Source: Gammaproteobacteria bacterium
GTDB lineage: Bacteria > Pseudomonadota > Gammaproteobacteria > Enterobacterales > Kangiellaceae
DNA length: 45,282 nucleotides
Direction: 5' to 3'
Assembly: GCA_013373545.1 (NCBI GenBank)
Contig: JABXHQ010000007.1
Span: forward strand, 1 to 45,282
The translations under genes were made by a program, and so were the position numbers. Below, in pieces: positions 1 through 8,070 of the stretch (within the stretch, counting starts at the first letter, position 1; each line of letters opens with the position of its first letter). The notes under the pieces were generated by a model. That model had not been told where the DNA came from. It worked only from the letters and a program-made list of their open reading frames with translations, and made no database searches.

Positions 1-876
1 ATCGGAGATCTTCTGGTCCTCAAGAATTTCCTGCCAGTTATGCTCGCCAGTTTCTTCATGCTCAGAATCATCTTCATGCTCAGAATCATCTTCATGCTCT
101 GAATCATCTTCATGCTCTGACTCATCTTCATGCTCAGAATCATCTTCATGCTCAGAGTCATCTTCATGCTCAGAGTCATCTTCAGCTTCATCTGCAGTTG
201 TCGCTAGCTCACTATCCAGATTCATCAACTCAGCTGTCGGTGCTAAATCCTCGGGGTTAGCGTCATCACCAGCGGATGCTGCCAGTTCCGAAGTTTCGTC
301 GGCTTGCCCTTCTCCTAAGTCTAGCTCGGCATTAATTTTATCCAAGTCGCGAATTTCAGCCAAAGTTGGCAGCTCTTCCAAGCTCTTTAAGTTGAAGTAA
401 TCTAAAAACTCTCGCGTGGTGGCGTATAAAGCCGGACGACCTGGTACATCACGATACCCAACCACTCGAATCCACTCGCGCTCAAGCAACGTTTTCACAA
501 TATGAGAGCTAACACTGACACCGCGAACTTCTTCAATTTCCGAACGGGTAATCGGCTGACGATAAGCAATGAGCGCTAATGTCTCTAACAGCGCCCGCGA
601 ATAGCGCGGAGCTTTTTCTTCCCAAAGCCGCGCAATCCACTCAGCATATTCTTGTTTGGCTTGGAACCGATAGCCGCTGGCTACTTCTTTTAGTTCCACC
701 CCTCGTTCGGCATAAGAATCATTTAAAGTCGATAATGCCTGTTTGATCTCAGCCGTAGTCGGACGCCGATCCTCTTCAAATAAGGTCATCATTTTATCAA
801 TCGACATCGGTTTACCATAAACCATCAACGCCGCTTCAAGTAGATTTTGTAATTTTTCTTCGGTCATACTACTCAT
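1..876 (-). CDS. scpB: ScpB, condensin-like segregation and condensation protein (3' end outside window)
   Basis: ScpB is the kite/winged-helix partner of ScpA in the Smc-ScpAB condensin-like complex that organises and segregates the chromosome. The frame begins with ATG at 876, overlapping the scpA stop as ATGA, and stays open for 292 codons to the window edge, so the C-terminus is missing. Residues 1 to about 185 carry the typical winged-helix core, including the stretch LLETLALIAYRQPITRSEIE and then GRPALYATTREFL. After residue about 190 the protein becomes a long acidic, low-complexity tail that contains seven copies of a hexapeptide D-D/E-S-E-H-E (residues 233-274). A tail of this length exceeds the usual ScpB core of roughly 180-200 residues. 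Translational coupling to scpA supports the assignment. The family call is secure; the role of the tail is unknown. Confidence 0.93.
   Translation of the reverse strand, partial: MSSMTEEKLQNLLEAALMVYGKPMSIDKMMTLFEEDRRPTTAEIKQALSTLNDSYAERGVELKEVASGYRFQAKQEYAEWIARLWEEKAPRYSRALLETLALIAYRQPITRSEIEEVRGVSVSSHIVKTLLEREWIRVVGYRDVPGRPALYATTREFLDYFNLKSLEELPTLAEIRDLDKINAELDLGEGQADETSELAASAGDDANPEDLAPTAELMNLDSELATTADEAEDDSEHEDDSEHEDDSEHEDESEHEDDSEHEDDSEHEDDSEHEETGEHNWQEILEDQKISD
55..180 (-). repeat. 7 x 18-bp in-frame tandem repeat in scpB
   Basis: Seven consecutive 18-bp units of the form ttcatgctcagaatcatc (plus-strand reading) differ only at a few positions, mostly third codon positions. They are in frame with scpB and encode D-D-S-E-H-E repeats, with one D-E-S-E-H-E copy. 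The unit length is a multiple of three, so copy-number changes would lengthen or shorten the acidic tail without a frameshift. Confidence 0.97.
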
Positions 877-1784
877 GATAAAAGTTCTTCTGTTTCAATT
901 TGAGCTCGCGCACGAACGTGAATGGGTCCATAAGGTTCGGTTTGAACCAACTCAATTAACTTTTCTTTCGACAGTTCCATCACCGATAAAAAGGTTACTA
1001 CCACTCCCATGCGACCTTCTTCAACGGTGAACAATGTAACAAAGTCGGTGAACGACTCAGCCGATAGTATGGCGAGAACGTTAGTCATCTTTTCCCGTAC
1101 CGATAAAGTCTCCCGCTCAATATGATGGTGGGTAAACATATCAGCACGCTTTAAAACATCTTTGAACGCATGCAATAACTCTTTTAAATCGACCTCAGGT
1201 TGCGGACGAACAAGATTTAATTCAGGCGTCGCTACGTCAGCGGGGAAAAGGTCACGTGCCATACGCGGCATTTCATCAATGTCTTCTGCCGCTTTCTTAA
1301 AGCGCTCATATTCTTGTAAGCGACGAATCAAGTCTGCTCGCGGATCGATCTCGTCTTCATCTTCGGTTTTGGGTCGCGGTAACAGCACGCGACTTTTAAT
1401 TTCGCATAGCACTGCTGCCATAACTAAATATTCAGCAGCCAGCTCAAGATTCATACTTTTCATCAATTCGACATATTCCATATATTGCTCGGTAATGTGA
1501 GCAATCGGAATATTCGAAATATCAAGATTTTGCCGCCTAATTAAATACAAAAGTAAATCCAGCGGACCTTCAAACGCTTCTAAAAAAACTTCAAGAGCAT
1601 CCGGTGGAATATATAAGTCTTTTGGCATTTCTTTAACGGGTTCACCGTTAATTAATGCAAAAGCCATTTCTTCTTGCACTGGTTGTGATGGCGCGCCACT
1701 GGTTTCCGGCGCAGCAGCAGCTACATCGCTCGACGTTGCCGTGGGCTGTTGTTCCGCTGCTTCAGTGACGCTTTCTTGGTTCAT
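873..1784 (-). CDS. scpA: ScpA, kleisin subunit of the Smc-ScpAB complex
   Basis: ScpA is the kleisin that bridges the Smc heads and binds ScpB dimers. The protein is 303 residues. About 60 N-terminal residues are Ala/Glu/Pro-rich and probably disordered. The diagnostic kleisin N-domain follows (FEGPLDLLLYLIRRQNLDI, near residue 70), then the EYLVMAAVLCEIKSRVLLP helix near residue 120. The C-terminal winged helix includes FLSVMELSKEKLIELVQ. Its stop codon overlaps the scpB start by the ATGA arrangement, so the two are translationally coupled. It sits 35 nt downstream of trpS on the same strand and may be co-transcribed with it. Confidence 0.96.
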   Translation of the reverse strand: MNQESVTEAAEQQPTATSSDVAAAAPETSGAPSQPVQEEMAFALINGEPVKEMPKDLYIPPDALEVFLEAFEGPLDLLLYLIRRQNLDISNIPIAHITEQYMEYVELMKSMNLELAAEYLVMAAVLCEIKSRVLLPRPKTEDEDEIDPRADLIRRLQEYERFKKAAEDIDEMPRMARDLFPADVATPELNLVRPQPEVDLKELLHAFKDVLKRADMFTHHHIERETLSVREKMTNVLAILSAESFTDFVTLFTVEEGRMGVVVTFLSVMELSKEKLIELVQTEPYGPIHVRARAQIETEELLS

Positions 1785-1819
1785 GAGCTTACTCTTAATC
1801 GTTCAATTAAGCCGCTGAC

Positions 1820-3037
1820 TTAGCGGTAACTTAATCCCATAGCTTGACGAACATCGTCCATCGTCTCACGAGCAACATCGCGCGCGTGTTCCGAACCTTC
1901 ATTAACGATATTACGTACCAGCTCTGGGTTTTCCACGTACTCTTGTGCATTATCGCGGAACACTTTTTGTTCTTTAATCACGCAATCAATCACCGGCTGC
2001 TTACATTCAATACAGCCGATACCCGCAGTGGTGCACCCCTCGCGGGCCCACGCTTGGACTTCTTCATTCGAGTAGATCTTATGAAACTCCCAAACCGGAC
2101 AGTTATCTGGATTACCGGGATCGTTGCGGCGAACACGCGCAGGATCGGTCGGCATGGTTCGAATTTTCTTTTCGACCGACTCCGGTTCTTCACGCAGAGT
2201 AATGGTATTACCATAGGACTTGGACATTTTTTGCCCATCCAACCCGGGCATTTTCGAAACAGGTGTTAACATGGCTTGTGGCTCTGGCAAAATCACCTTT
2301 CCGCCACCTTCAAGATAACCATACAAACGCTCTTTATCACCTAGACTTACCGATGCATGACCTTCGAGCAATGCACGGGCCGTCGCCAGCGCTTCATCAT
2401 CACCTTCTTCTTGATAACGCTTACGCAATGACGCATAAAGCTTGGCGTTCTTTTTGCCAAGTTTCTTTATCGCTGTTTCCGCTTTTTCTTCAAAGCCAGG
2501 CTCTTTCCCATAAAGATGATTAAATCGGCGTGCAATTTCACGAGCCAATTCAATATGCGGTACTTGGTCTGCACCGACCGGCACTTGTCCGGATTTGTAG
2601 ATCAATATATCCGCGGCTTGTAATAGCGGATAACCTAGAAACCCATAAGTCGAAAGGTCTTTCTCTTTAAGTTTTTCCTGCTGTTCTTTATAGGTCGGTT
2701 GACGCTCAAGCCACCCCATCGGCGTAATCATCGACAGCAATAGATGTAACTCGGCATGCTCAGGTACTTTCGACTGAATAAAAATCGTTGAGTTACCTGG
2801 ATTTACCCCAGCGGCTAACCAGTCAATTACCATATCCCAAATGCTTGGCTCAATAATCGAGGGATCATCGTAGTGAGTCGTCAATGCATGCCAATCAACC
2901 GCACAGAAAAAGCACTCATACTCGTGCTGCAATTGAACCCAGTTTTTTAAAACTCCATGATAGTGGCCCAAGTGCAATTTCCCGGACGGCCGCATTCCGG
3001 ACAGAATACGCTGATGCTGTATCGCAACCGAACTCAA
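1820..3037 (-). CDS. trpS: Tryptophanyl-tRNA synthetase, long form
   Basis: This class I aminoacyl-tRNA synthetase charges tRNA-Trp in the cytoplasm. The HIGH-type motif appears as LHLGHYHG after GMRPSGK near the N-terminus, and the KMSKS loop is intact (QKMSKSYGNTI). At 405 residues it is longer than the roughly 330-residue short bacterial form. The extra length is a charged segment (KLGKKNAKLYASLRKRY... to GYLEGGGKV) between the Trp-binding core and KMSKS, typical of the longer TrpS variant seen in pseudomonads and relatives. The start is TTG at 3037: no ATG precedes the conserved N-terminal motif, and an AGGGG Shine-Dalgarno lies seven bases upstream. The downstream neighbours on the strand are scpA and scpB. 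Confidence 0.96.
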   Translation of the reverse strand: MSSVAIQHQRILSGMRPSGKLHLGHYHGVLKNWVQLQHEYECFFCAVDWHALTTHYDDPSIIEPSIWDMVIDWLAAGVNPGNSTIFIQSKVPEHAELHLLLSMITPMGWLERQPTYKEQQEKLKEKDLSTYGFLGYPLLQAADILIYKSGQVPVGADQVPHIELAREIARRFNHLYGKEPGFEEKAETAIKKLGKKNAKLYASLRKRYQEEGDDEALATARALLEGHASVSLGDKERLYGYLEGGGKVILPEPQAMLTPVSKMPGLDGQKMSKSYGNTITLREEPESVEKKIRTMPTDPARVRRNDPGNPDNCPVWEFHKIYSNEEVQAWAREGCTTAGIGCIECKQPVIDCVIKEQKVFRDNAQEYVENPELVRNIVNEGSEHARDVARETMDDVRQAMGLSYR

Positions 3038-3142
3038 AATAAATCCCCTTTAAAAACTTGTCTAAGTTTAATCGAACCGAACATTATACAGACTGTCGTT
3101 TATTGAAGTAAGCGATTTAATCGCTCAAAATTCGTTCAATCG

Positions 3143-3763
3143 TTATTGCAACAGCGCCGGATCACCGGCACCCTCACGTAAAATCACTGGAGTGCCTTCG
3201 GTTAGGTCAACCACCGTGGTCGCTAGGTCACCACAAAATCCACCATTAATCACCAAATCGAGTTGACTACCATAGGCCTCATTAATATCAAACGGATCGG
3301 ATAGCGGTACTTCGTCATCGGGAAAAATAAGACTGGTGGACATTATCGGTTCTCCAAGAGCATCCAATAAAGCCAGCGCGATAGGGTTATTGGGAACCCG
3401 GATCCCAATCGTCTTACGCTTTGGATGCAGTAACCGTTTCGGTACCTCACCAGTCGCTCGCAGAATAAACGTGAAAGGTCCCGGCGTTAAATTCTTTAAG
3501 ACGCGAAAAGTTGCATTATCCACTCGCGCATAAGTGGCCAACTCGGAGAGATCACGACAAACCAAAGTAAAGTTATGCTGCTTATCTAACTGACGGATGC
3601 GCCGAATGCGATCCAATGCGCCTTTATCTCCAATGTGACAACCCAATGCATACCCAGAATCGGTTGGGTACACCATTAATCCGCCCTTTTGCACCAAAGC
3701 AACCGCTTGGGTGATTAGCCGGGCTTGCGGATTGTCCGGATGAATTTCTAAATATTGTGCCAT
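3143..3763 (-). CDS. yciO: YciO, Sua5/YciO/YrdC-family protein
   Basis: The 206-residue protein has the YrdC-like fold: YPTDSGYALGCHIGDKGALDRIRRIRQLDK near the N-terminus, TPGPFTFILRAT in the middle and RVPNNPIALALL followed by STSLIFPDDE. Length and position next to rnm/trpS match YciO, not the tRNA t6A enzyme TsaC or the long Sua5. YrdC-family proteins bind ATP and nucleic acids; the cellular role of YciO is much less certain than that of TsaC, and no function is claimed here. ATG start at 3763. It is separated from rnm by about 90 nt. Confidence 0.93.
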   Translation of the reverse strand: MAQYLEIHPDNPQARLITQAVALVQKGGLMVYPTDSGYALGCHIGDKGALDRIRRIRQLDKQHNFTLVCRDLSELATYARVDNATFRVLKNLTPGPFTFILRATGEVPKRLLHPKRKTIGIRVPNNPIALALLDALGEPIMSTSLIFPDDEVPLSDPFDINEAYGSQLDLVINGGFCGDLATTVVDLTEGTPVILREGAGDPALLQ

Positions 3764-3852
3764 AAATGGTCCATTTTAATTTTTTGTTATCGACTTAACC
3801 TGCTTGAATAGGACTATAACGGTCCATGGGTTGGATCAACGTGAGGCCACCA

Positions 3853-4710
3853 CTAGCGCGTCGACAGGCTCGCAAAATCCTGCCAAACCGGCGTAATCGC
3901 TTGTGGTAAGTCCGGAAAGTAGCCCGGCTTTACCCATTGCCAGCGCGGATCGTGAAAATCGGCACCTTGCGATCCTTTTAACCCCAAGTTTAACGCCTTT
4001 TCAGTGATCCAACGAGCGAATTGTGGATCAATATTCGGATATGAGAGCTCAACCCCGTTCCCGCCCATCGCAGCAAAATATTCCAACAACTCGGTAAGCT
4101 GTTTACGTGATAGTTGATAGCGACCAGGATGGGCCAGAACCGCTACTCCACCGGCCGCTTGAATCACCGCAACGGCTTGTTCAATGCTCGGCCATTGTGC
4201 TTTTACGTAGGCGCGCGCCTTTCTTCCGATGTAGCGCTTAAAGGCCCGATTGGCATCAGGCACAATGCCGCGTTGAACTAAAATTTGTGCCAGGTGAGTG
4301 CGCGTAACCGCCTCGGCCGACAGTGCTGATACCGCGTCAACAATCCCAGTATGTCCAATCTGCTCTAATTTATTGGCAAAGGCCATTAGTCGTTCACGGC
4401 GGTAGCTTTGTTGCCCAGCGACAAATTCGTTGAGTGTTGAATTTGCAATATCCACATTAAGTCCGACAATATGGATTTCGCGGTTACCGAATTGAGTTGA
4501 AATCTCTAATCCGGTTATCACCTCACAGGGTAACGAGGCCTGTCGCGTAGCAAGCTCACGATGCGCGCCAATCGAATCATGATCGGTAATCGCCAACGTC
4601 ATCACTCCATGTTCACTCGCATGTTGCAATAATTCATCCACCCCCAATGCGCCATCGGAATAACGTGTATGAGCATGTAAATCAATTGTTTGCGAGCGAG
4701 CAAGCAGCAT
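3853..4710 (-). CDS. rnm: PHP-domain 5'-3' exoribonuclease RNase AM (YciV/TrpH)
   Basis: This metal-dependent phosphoesterase of the PHP superfamily corresponds to E. coli YciV/RNase AM, which degrades 5'-monophosphorylated RNA and matures rRNA 5' ends. All PHP metal-ligand motifs are visible: DLHAHTRYSDG at the N-terminus, ITDHDSIGAH, VLAHPGRY and GADFHDP near the C-terminus. I place the start at ATG 4710, giving 285 residues. A TTG nine bases further upstream is possible, but the GGAA Shine-Dalgarno is spaced for the ATG. It runs divergently from yciB and leads into yciO. Confidence 0.94.
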   Translation of the reverse strand: MLLARSQTIDLHAHTRYSDGALGVDELLQHASEHGVMTLAITDHDSIGAHRELATRQASLPCEVITGLEISTQFGNREIHIVGLNVDIANSTLNEFVAGQQSYRRERLMAFANKLEQIGHTGIVDAVSALSAEAVTRTHLAQILVQRGIVPDANRAFKRYIGRKARAYVKAQWPSIEQAVAVIQAAGGVAVLAHPGRYQLSRKQLTELLEYFAAMGGNGVELSYPNIDPQFARWITEKALNLGLKGSQGADFHDPRWQWVKPGYFPDLPQAITPVWQDFASLSTR

Positions 4711-4759
4711 GATAGTCAAGTTCCAACGCTTAAAATTTAACGAAATTACCGAGCCGAAG

Positions 4760-4788
4760 TTGGCGAAACTCAGTCAAGTCAGTATTAT
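4760..4788 (+). promoter_or_regulatory. Candidate sigma-70 promoter for yciB
   Basis: TTGGCG (4760-4765) and TATTAT (4783-4788) are separated by 17 bp, about 45 bp upstream of the yciB ATG in the divergent rnm/yciB spacer. The match is moderate, so this is a tentative assignment. Confidence 0.35.
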
Positions 4789-4832
4789 ACCAGCTTTGTA
4801 ACACCTGTAAGCTTAATTAGCCAAGAGGCACC

Positions 4833-5414
4833 ATGAAAGTATTGCTCGATTTTTTTCCGGTATTAGCGTTTTTTATTACTTATAAACTGAGTGATATTTA
4901 TACCGCCACCATGGTGCTTATCATTGCCAGCTTTGTTCAAACCATCACTTTTCGACTGATCAAAAAGCGTTTTGAAACGCTGCATTTGATTACGTTTGTC
5001 ATCTCCATTGTGATGGGCGGGCTAACCATTTTGCTGCAAGATGAATCGTTTATTAAATGGAAAGTGACCGTTGTTTATTGGTTACTGAGTGCCGTGTTGT
5101 TTGGCTACTGGCTGGCAAACAAACTGGTGATCAAACAAATATTCGAAGCGCTGTTTAAACAAGAGCTTGGTATCAGTCTCTCGATTTGGCGCAGATTAAA
5201 TGCTTTTTGGGGTCTGCTGTTTTTAGCCATGGGTGGAATTAATTTATGGGTTGCTTACTCCTTTAGCCTCGACACTTGGGTGAACTTTAAAGTTTGGGTA
5301 ACCATGGCGACCAAGCTTACCGCTATGATTATTACCTTTGTCGTGATTTTTAAATACATGCCGGAAGAGTATCGCAAGATGCTCGAGGAAGCTGACGCAA
5401 AAGAAGAGGAATAA
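4833..5414 (+). CDS. yciB: YciB, inner-membrane septation/envelope protein
   Basis: The 193-residue polytopic inner-membrane protein has about five hydrophobic spans. The YciB/IspA signatures are present: VLLDFFPVLAFFITYKL at the N-terminus, the SFVQTITFRLIKKRFE loop, QDESFIKWKVTVVYWL, WRRLNAFWGLLFLAMGGINLWVAY, and a charged C-terminus ending MPEEYRKMLEEADAKEEE. YciB influences envelope synthesis and septation in enterobacteria. An AGAGG Shine-Dalgarno lies five bases before the ATG. It heads a tight plus-strand cluster with yciI, three bases downstream, and a BolA-family gene, matching the conserved yciB-yciI linkage. Confidence 0.95.
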   Translation: MKVLLDFFPVLAFFITYKLSDIYTATMVLIIASFVQTITFRLIKKRFETLHLITFVISIVMGGLTILLQDESFIKWKVTVVYWLLSAVLFGYWLANKLVIKQIFEALFKQELGISLSIWRRLNAFWGLLFLAMGGINLWVAYSFSLDTWVNFKVWVTMATKLTAMIITFVVIFKYMPEEYRKMLEEADAKEEE

Positions 5415-5417
5415 ACC

Positions 5418-5723
5418 ATGTGGTATGCGATCATGGCCGAAGATGTTGCCAACAGTTTAGAGCAACGTTTAGCAGCCCGCCCTGCGCACTTAGAGCGCTT
5501 GCAACAATTGCAGCAAGAAGGCCGATTGTTACTCGCAGGTCCTCACCCTGCGGTTGATAATGACGACCCGGGACCTGCTGGCTTTAGTGGCAGCCTCATC
5601 ATAGCTCAATTCGACAATCTCAGCGCGGCAGAAGAATGGGCACGCCAAGATCCCTATCAAAGTGCCGGCGTTTATCAAAACGTGACCGTTAAACCGTTCA
5701 AAAAGGTGCTTCCAAATGGATAA
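5418..5723 (+). CDS. yciI: YciI-family protein
   Basis: This 101-residue single-domain ferredoxin-like protein resembles E. coli YciI along its whole length: [50 protein letters not shown] and the C-terminal [10 protein letters not shown]. The His and Asp of the putative YciI active site (RPAHL and AVDNDD) are retained. Its biochemical activity is not established. It starts three bases after yciB and its 3' end overlaps the following BolA-family gene by eight bases, indicating one transcript. Confidence 0.94.
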   Translation: MWYAIMAEDVANSLEQRLAARPAHLERLQQLQQEGRLLLAGPHPAVDNDDPGPAGFSGSLIIAQFDNLSAAEEWARQDPYQSAGVYQNVTVKPFKKVLPNG

Positions 5724-5976
5724 CCAACAACGCATGCAAGACATTCATCAGCGTTTACAGAGTCTCTCGCCAACCACTTTAGAGGTCATTGATGACTCAC
5801 ATTTACACGCGGGTCATGCCGGAGCAAAAAGTGGTAAAGGTCACTTCACGGTAGTTATCGCTAGCCCTGCATTTAGTGGCAAGCGTCCGTTGCAGTGCCA
5901 TCAAATGGTATATGCCGCACTCGGCGAAATGATGACCACCGATATTCATGCGTTATCGATCAAAATTGCCGACTAA
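5716..5976 (+). CDS. BolA-family protein
   Basis: The protein has 86 residues. BolA-type signatures are the loop [25 protein letters not shown] and the helix-turn region [21 protein letters not shown], followed by HALSIKIAD. BolA/IbaG proteins pair with monothiol glutaredoxins in iron-sulfur cluster handling; the conserved His residues are present. The Arg usually found before the CHQMVYAAL helix is replaced by Cys, a small deviation. It overlaps the end of yciI by eight bases. I cannot separate the BolA and IbaG subtypes with confidence, so no symbol is given. Confidence 0.92.
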   Translation: MDNQQRMQDIHQRLQSLSPTTLEVIDDSHLHAGHAGAKSGKGHFTVVIASPAFSGKRPLQCHQMVYAALGEMMTTDIHALSIKIAD

Positions 5977-6018
5977 AGACTGTTTAGCCAAACGACTGGT
6001 TTTTATTACGCAGGGTAG

Positions 6019-6684
6019 TTAGCGCGATAAAAAGTAATCCTCATCAAACGTTTTCATCCAGTGTGGAAAAAAAACCGTTATCGACGAGACGATTACGCCA
6101 TTGATAAAGGCTTCGGGGAACATCGCCAGTAAAATCCACTCGGGTTGCCATTGCACTGAAGCCGCGCTGGGAATTGAAACCGCTAAAGCGAGCGTCAAAT
6201 AACTACTCACAGCCACCAGTGGCACAGTTAAGGCACTGCCAATAAACCCAACACCTAAGGTATAAAAAAATAAATTACTCGGCTCGCGAGCACGTAGCCA
6301 ACGAGTTGCCAGCGCAATAAAAGCACTTGGAACTATCACATTAAGTAGCAGATAAGCCCCTAGATTCGGCCAACCATGGCCAGCCACGATAAAGTAACCC
6401 ACTGCCGCGCAACTGGCGCTAATCACAGCGAAACGAAAGCCCAAAATTAATGTAGCCGCGGTAATCACCAGAGGATGAATGCTCAGCCCCTCGATGACGC
6501 TAAATTCCATGAGCCAAAAACCGCACAATGCAAAGCTGCTCCCAATGAGCAAGTGCTGCCGCTCATTAACCGGAAGTAGTAACGACCACTGAGCCAATCG
6601 AAGGCAAAGGACAACAGCGCTAAAGGCTAGGCAATTCAACACCCATAACCAACTTGAATCACTGGCGATCCATTCAACGAGCAA
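6019..6684 (-). CDS. CbiM-like energy-coupling-factor-type membrane protein, orphan
   Basis: The predicted inner-membrane protein has 221 residues with about six to seven hydrophobic spans. The central segment (SVIEGLSIHPLVITAATLILGFRFAV, then GHGWPNLGAYLLLNVIVPSAFIALATRWL) is characteristic of the CbiM-like/COG3235 ECF-type permease family. The classic CbiM N-terminal metal-binding Met-His motif is not visible. No ECF ATPase or T-component gene is adjacent, so transport and substrate remain unproven. The start appears to be TTG at 6684, preceded by an AGGA Shine-Dalgarno eight bases upstream. It converges with the BolA gene. Confidence 0.72.
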   Translation of the reverse strand: MLVEWIASDSSWLWVLNCLAFSAVVLCLRLAQWSLLLPVNERQHLLIGSSFALCGFWLMEFSVIEGLSIHPLVITAATLILGFRFAVISASCAAVGYFIVAGHGWPNLGAYLLLNVIVPSAFIALATRWLRAREPSNLFFYTLGVGFIGSALTVPLVAVSSYLTLALAVSIPSAASVQWQPEWILLAMFPEAFINGVIVSSITVFFPHWMKTFDEDYFLSR

Positions 6685-6760
6685 CTCTAATTTCCTCTAG
6701 CGCGCATTATCGAGCCTCAACAAGCTGTTTACGGTTAGACCTTGGCTCGATAAAGAGTAA

Positions 6761-7327
6761 TTAAAACGGCTTATCGGCCATCCACAACACCCAGCTGTAC
6801 CACCAGTTGTTGCTCGAGCGCTCATCGCCTTGTACCGTCCAAGTGCTTTTCCAATCCATTTTTTCATAGGAAACCGCAGGTTGGCCGTTGCGTGCACTGC
6901 GGACTTTCTCTCGATTTACCTTAATCAGATAAGAACGAGCCGAAGGTCCATATGCTGCAGCTATGGCTTTATTCAGCACTAATACACCATACAAAGGCTC
7001 AGGATCATCACCAACGTAAACTTTTACTTTCCTTGCACCACAGGCTAATGCGGGTTGGTAAGAACTTAGTAATCGGTCAGCCGACACGCCTTGGCAATCC
7101 CAAATGTCACTTTGAAATGGTGCTTGAAACTCTTGCCCAGAAGCCAATTCGAACGAACCGTCAATGGCGACAATCCGGATTTCATCCGATAAGCGGCCAT
7201 ATTGAATAGCCACTTTGCTGCGATCGGTTGTACTGACCACTTGTTGCGGCGTACTGCCACTGGCCAAAAACCAAAATCCAACTACCGTGACTAGAGTGAT
7301 TAAAACATTGCAACCATACTTCGCCAT
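6761..7327 (-). CDS. Unknown membrane-anchored or exported protein
   Basis: I do not recognise this 188-residue protein. A hydrophobic N-terminus (VLITLVTVVGFWFLASG) fits a signal anchor or uncleaved signal, and the remainder looks like a soluble periplasmic domain. That domain has two cysteines (DIWDCQG and ALACGARK) that could form a disulfide, and a Trp-rich C-terminus (NNWWYSWVLWMADKPF). A strong AGGAGG Shine-Dalgarno lies eight bases before the ATG, supporting the start. It is about 75 nt upstream of the CbiM-like gene on the same strand and may be co-expressed with it. Confidence 0.75.
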   Translation of the reverse strand: MAKYGCNVLITLVTVVGFWFLASGSTPQQVVSTTDRSKVAIQYGRLSDEIRIVAIDGSFELASGQEFQAPFQSDIWDCQGVSADRLLSSYQPALACGARKVKVYVGDDPEPLYGVLVLNKAIAAAYGPSARSYLIKVNREKVRSARNGQPAVSYEKMDWKSTWTVQGDERSSNNWWYSWVLWMADKPF

Positions 7328-7473
7328 CCTGCTACTTCCTCCTGCGGATGTTTAGCGGCATCGCAATTGCTGTTCTGGCGATTGCCGCGATTGACTCAAT
7401 CATACATTGTGGCGTCCTGCCCGTCCGTTTCCTTTATTGTCGACTTACGTATTAACGCAAAATCCGCTGCATT

Positions 7474-7962
7474 TTAAACGAGATCATTTTGCTCTGTCGA
7501 CTGACCACGAGCGGTAAAATAAACCAACAGCAGCGCAAATAGCGCCGCGACCAGAGAAACCATAATATCGAACCAATCAAAAATCCCTGACACCCAGCCA
7601 AATCCCTGCGCCACCTCAAACGATAAGGCTGCCGCTATCGATAACAGTGCCAACCAGCGCCACCTAAGTACCCGATGCCAAATAAGGATTAACGCTATAG
7701 CCAATGCAAAAGCCCATAAAAAATCTGGCGCATAAGCACGCATCGCAGGCACTACCAGCCAGTTCGGCAGCTCAGCAGCAAGAGCGTGCAAGTGCCGATC
7801 TAATTCTGGCCAATGGTTGTGTAGCTTAGCTATTAAGGTCAACGATGCGGCATCATTACGGTAATAAATGAGCCCTCCGAGCAGCAAAGCAGCGCCACTC
7901 ATGCACCACAAAATCACAATAGCTATTCTATATTGGCGGCGACTCATCGGAAAAAAGCTCAC
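7474..7962 (-). CDS. VanZ-like small membrane protein
   Basis: This protein of up to 162 residues has four predicted membrane spans: near residues 12-30, a short amphipathic region, then WAFALAIALILIWHRVL, WLALLSIAAALSFEVAQGFGWVSG and DIMVSLVAALFALLLVYF. The Glu within a hydrophobic helix followed by D-x-x-D (FEVAQ...GIFDWFDIMVSL) is the pattern of VanZ-like proteins, whose function is mostly unknown outside teicoplanin resistance. GTG at 7962 or ATG at 7947 could start translation; neither has a clear Shine-Dalgarno. No resistance role is implied. Confidence 0.6.
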   Translation of the reverse strand: MSFFPMSRRQYRIAIVILWCMSGAALLLGGLIYYRNDAASLTLIAKLHNHWPELDRHLHALAAELPNWLVVPAMRAYAPDFLWAFALAIALILIWHRVLRWRWLALLSIAAALSFEVAQGFGWVSGIFDWFDIMVSLVAALFALLLVYFTARGQSTEQNDLV

Positions 7963-8070
7963 GTTGGTAGGCTCATACTCGAATTTTTTTAACCCTCTCG
8001 GTAGGCTAGCGTAACATACTGTTCAACATCAACGCCTAATCACCCTTTGGGCAGAGGAGCCGAGCGCACT

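Noticed and set aside
55-180. Tandem repeat considered as a CRISPR array
   Set aside because: Units are contiguous 18-bp copies without spacers and are in frame in scpB.
1162-1500. Plus-strand open frame opposite scpA
   Set aside because: Antisense shadow of scpA; Ser/Arg-rich composition, no family resemblance.
6697-6897. Minus-strand 66-codon frame
   Set aside because: Overlaps the 6761-7327 gene in another frame; no start signals and biased composition.
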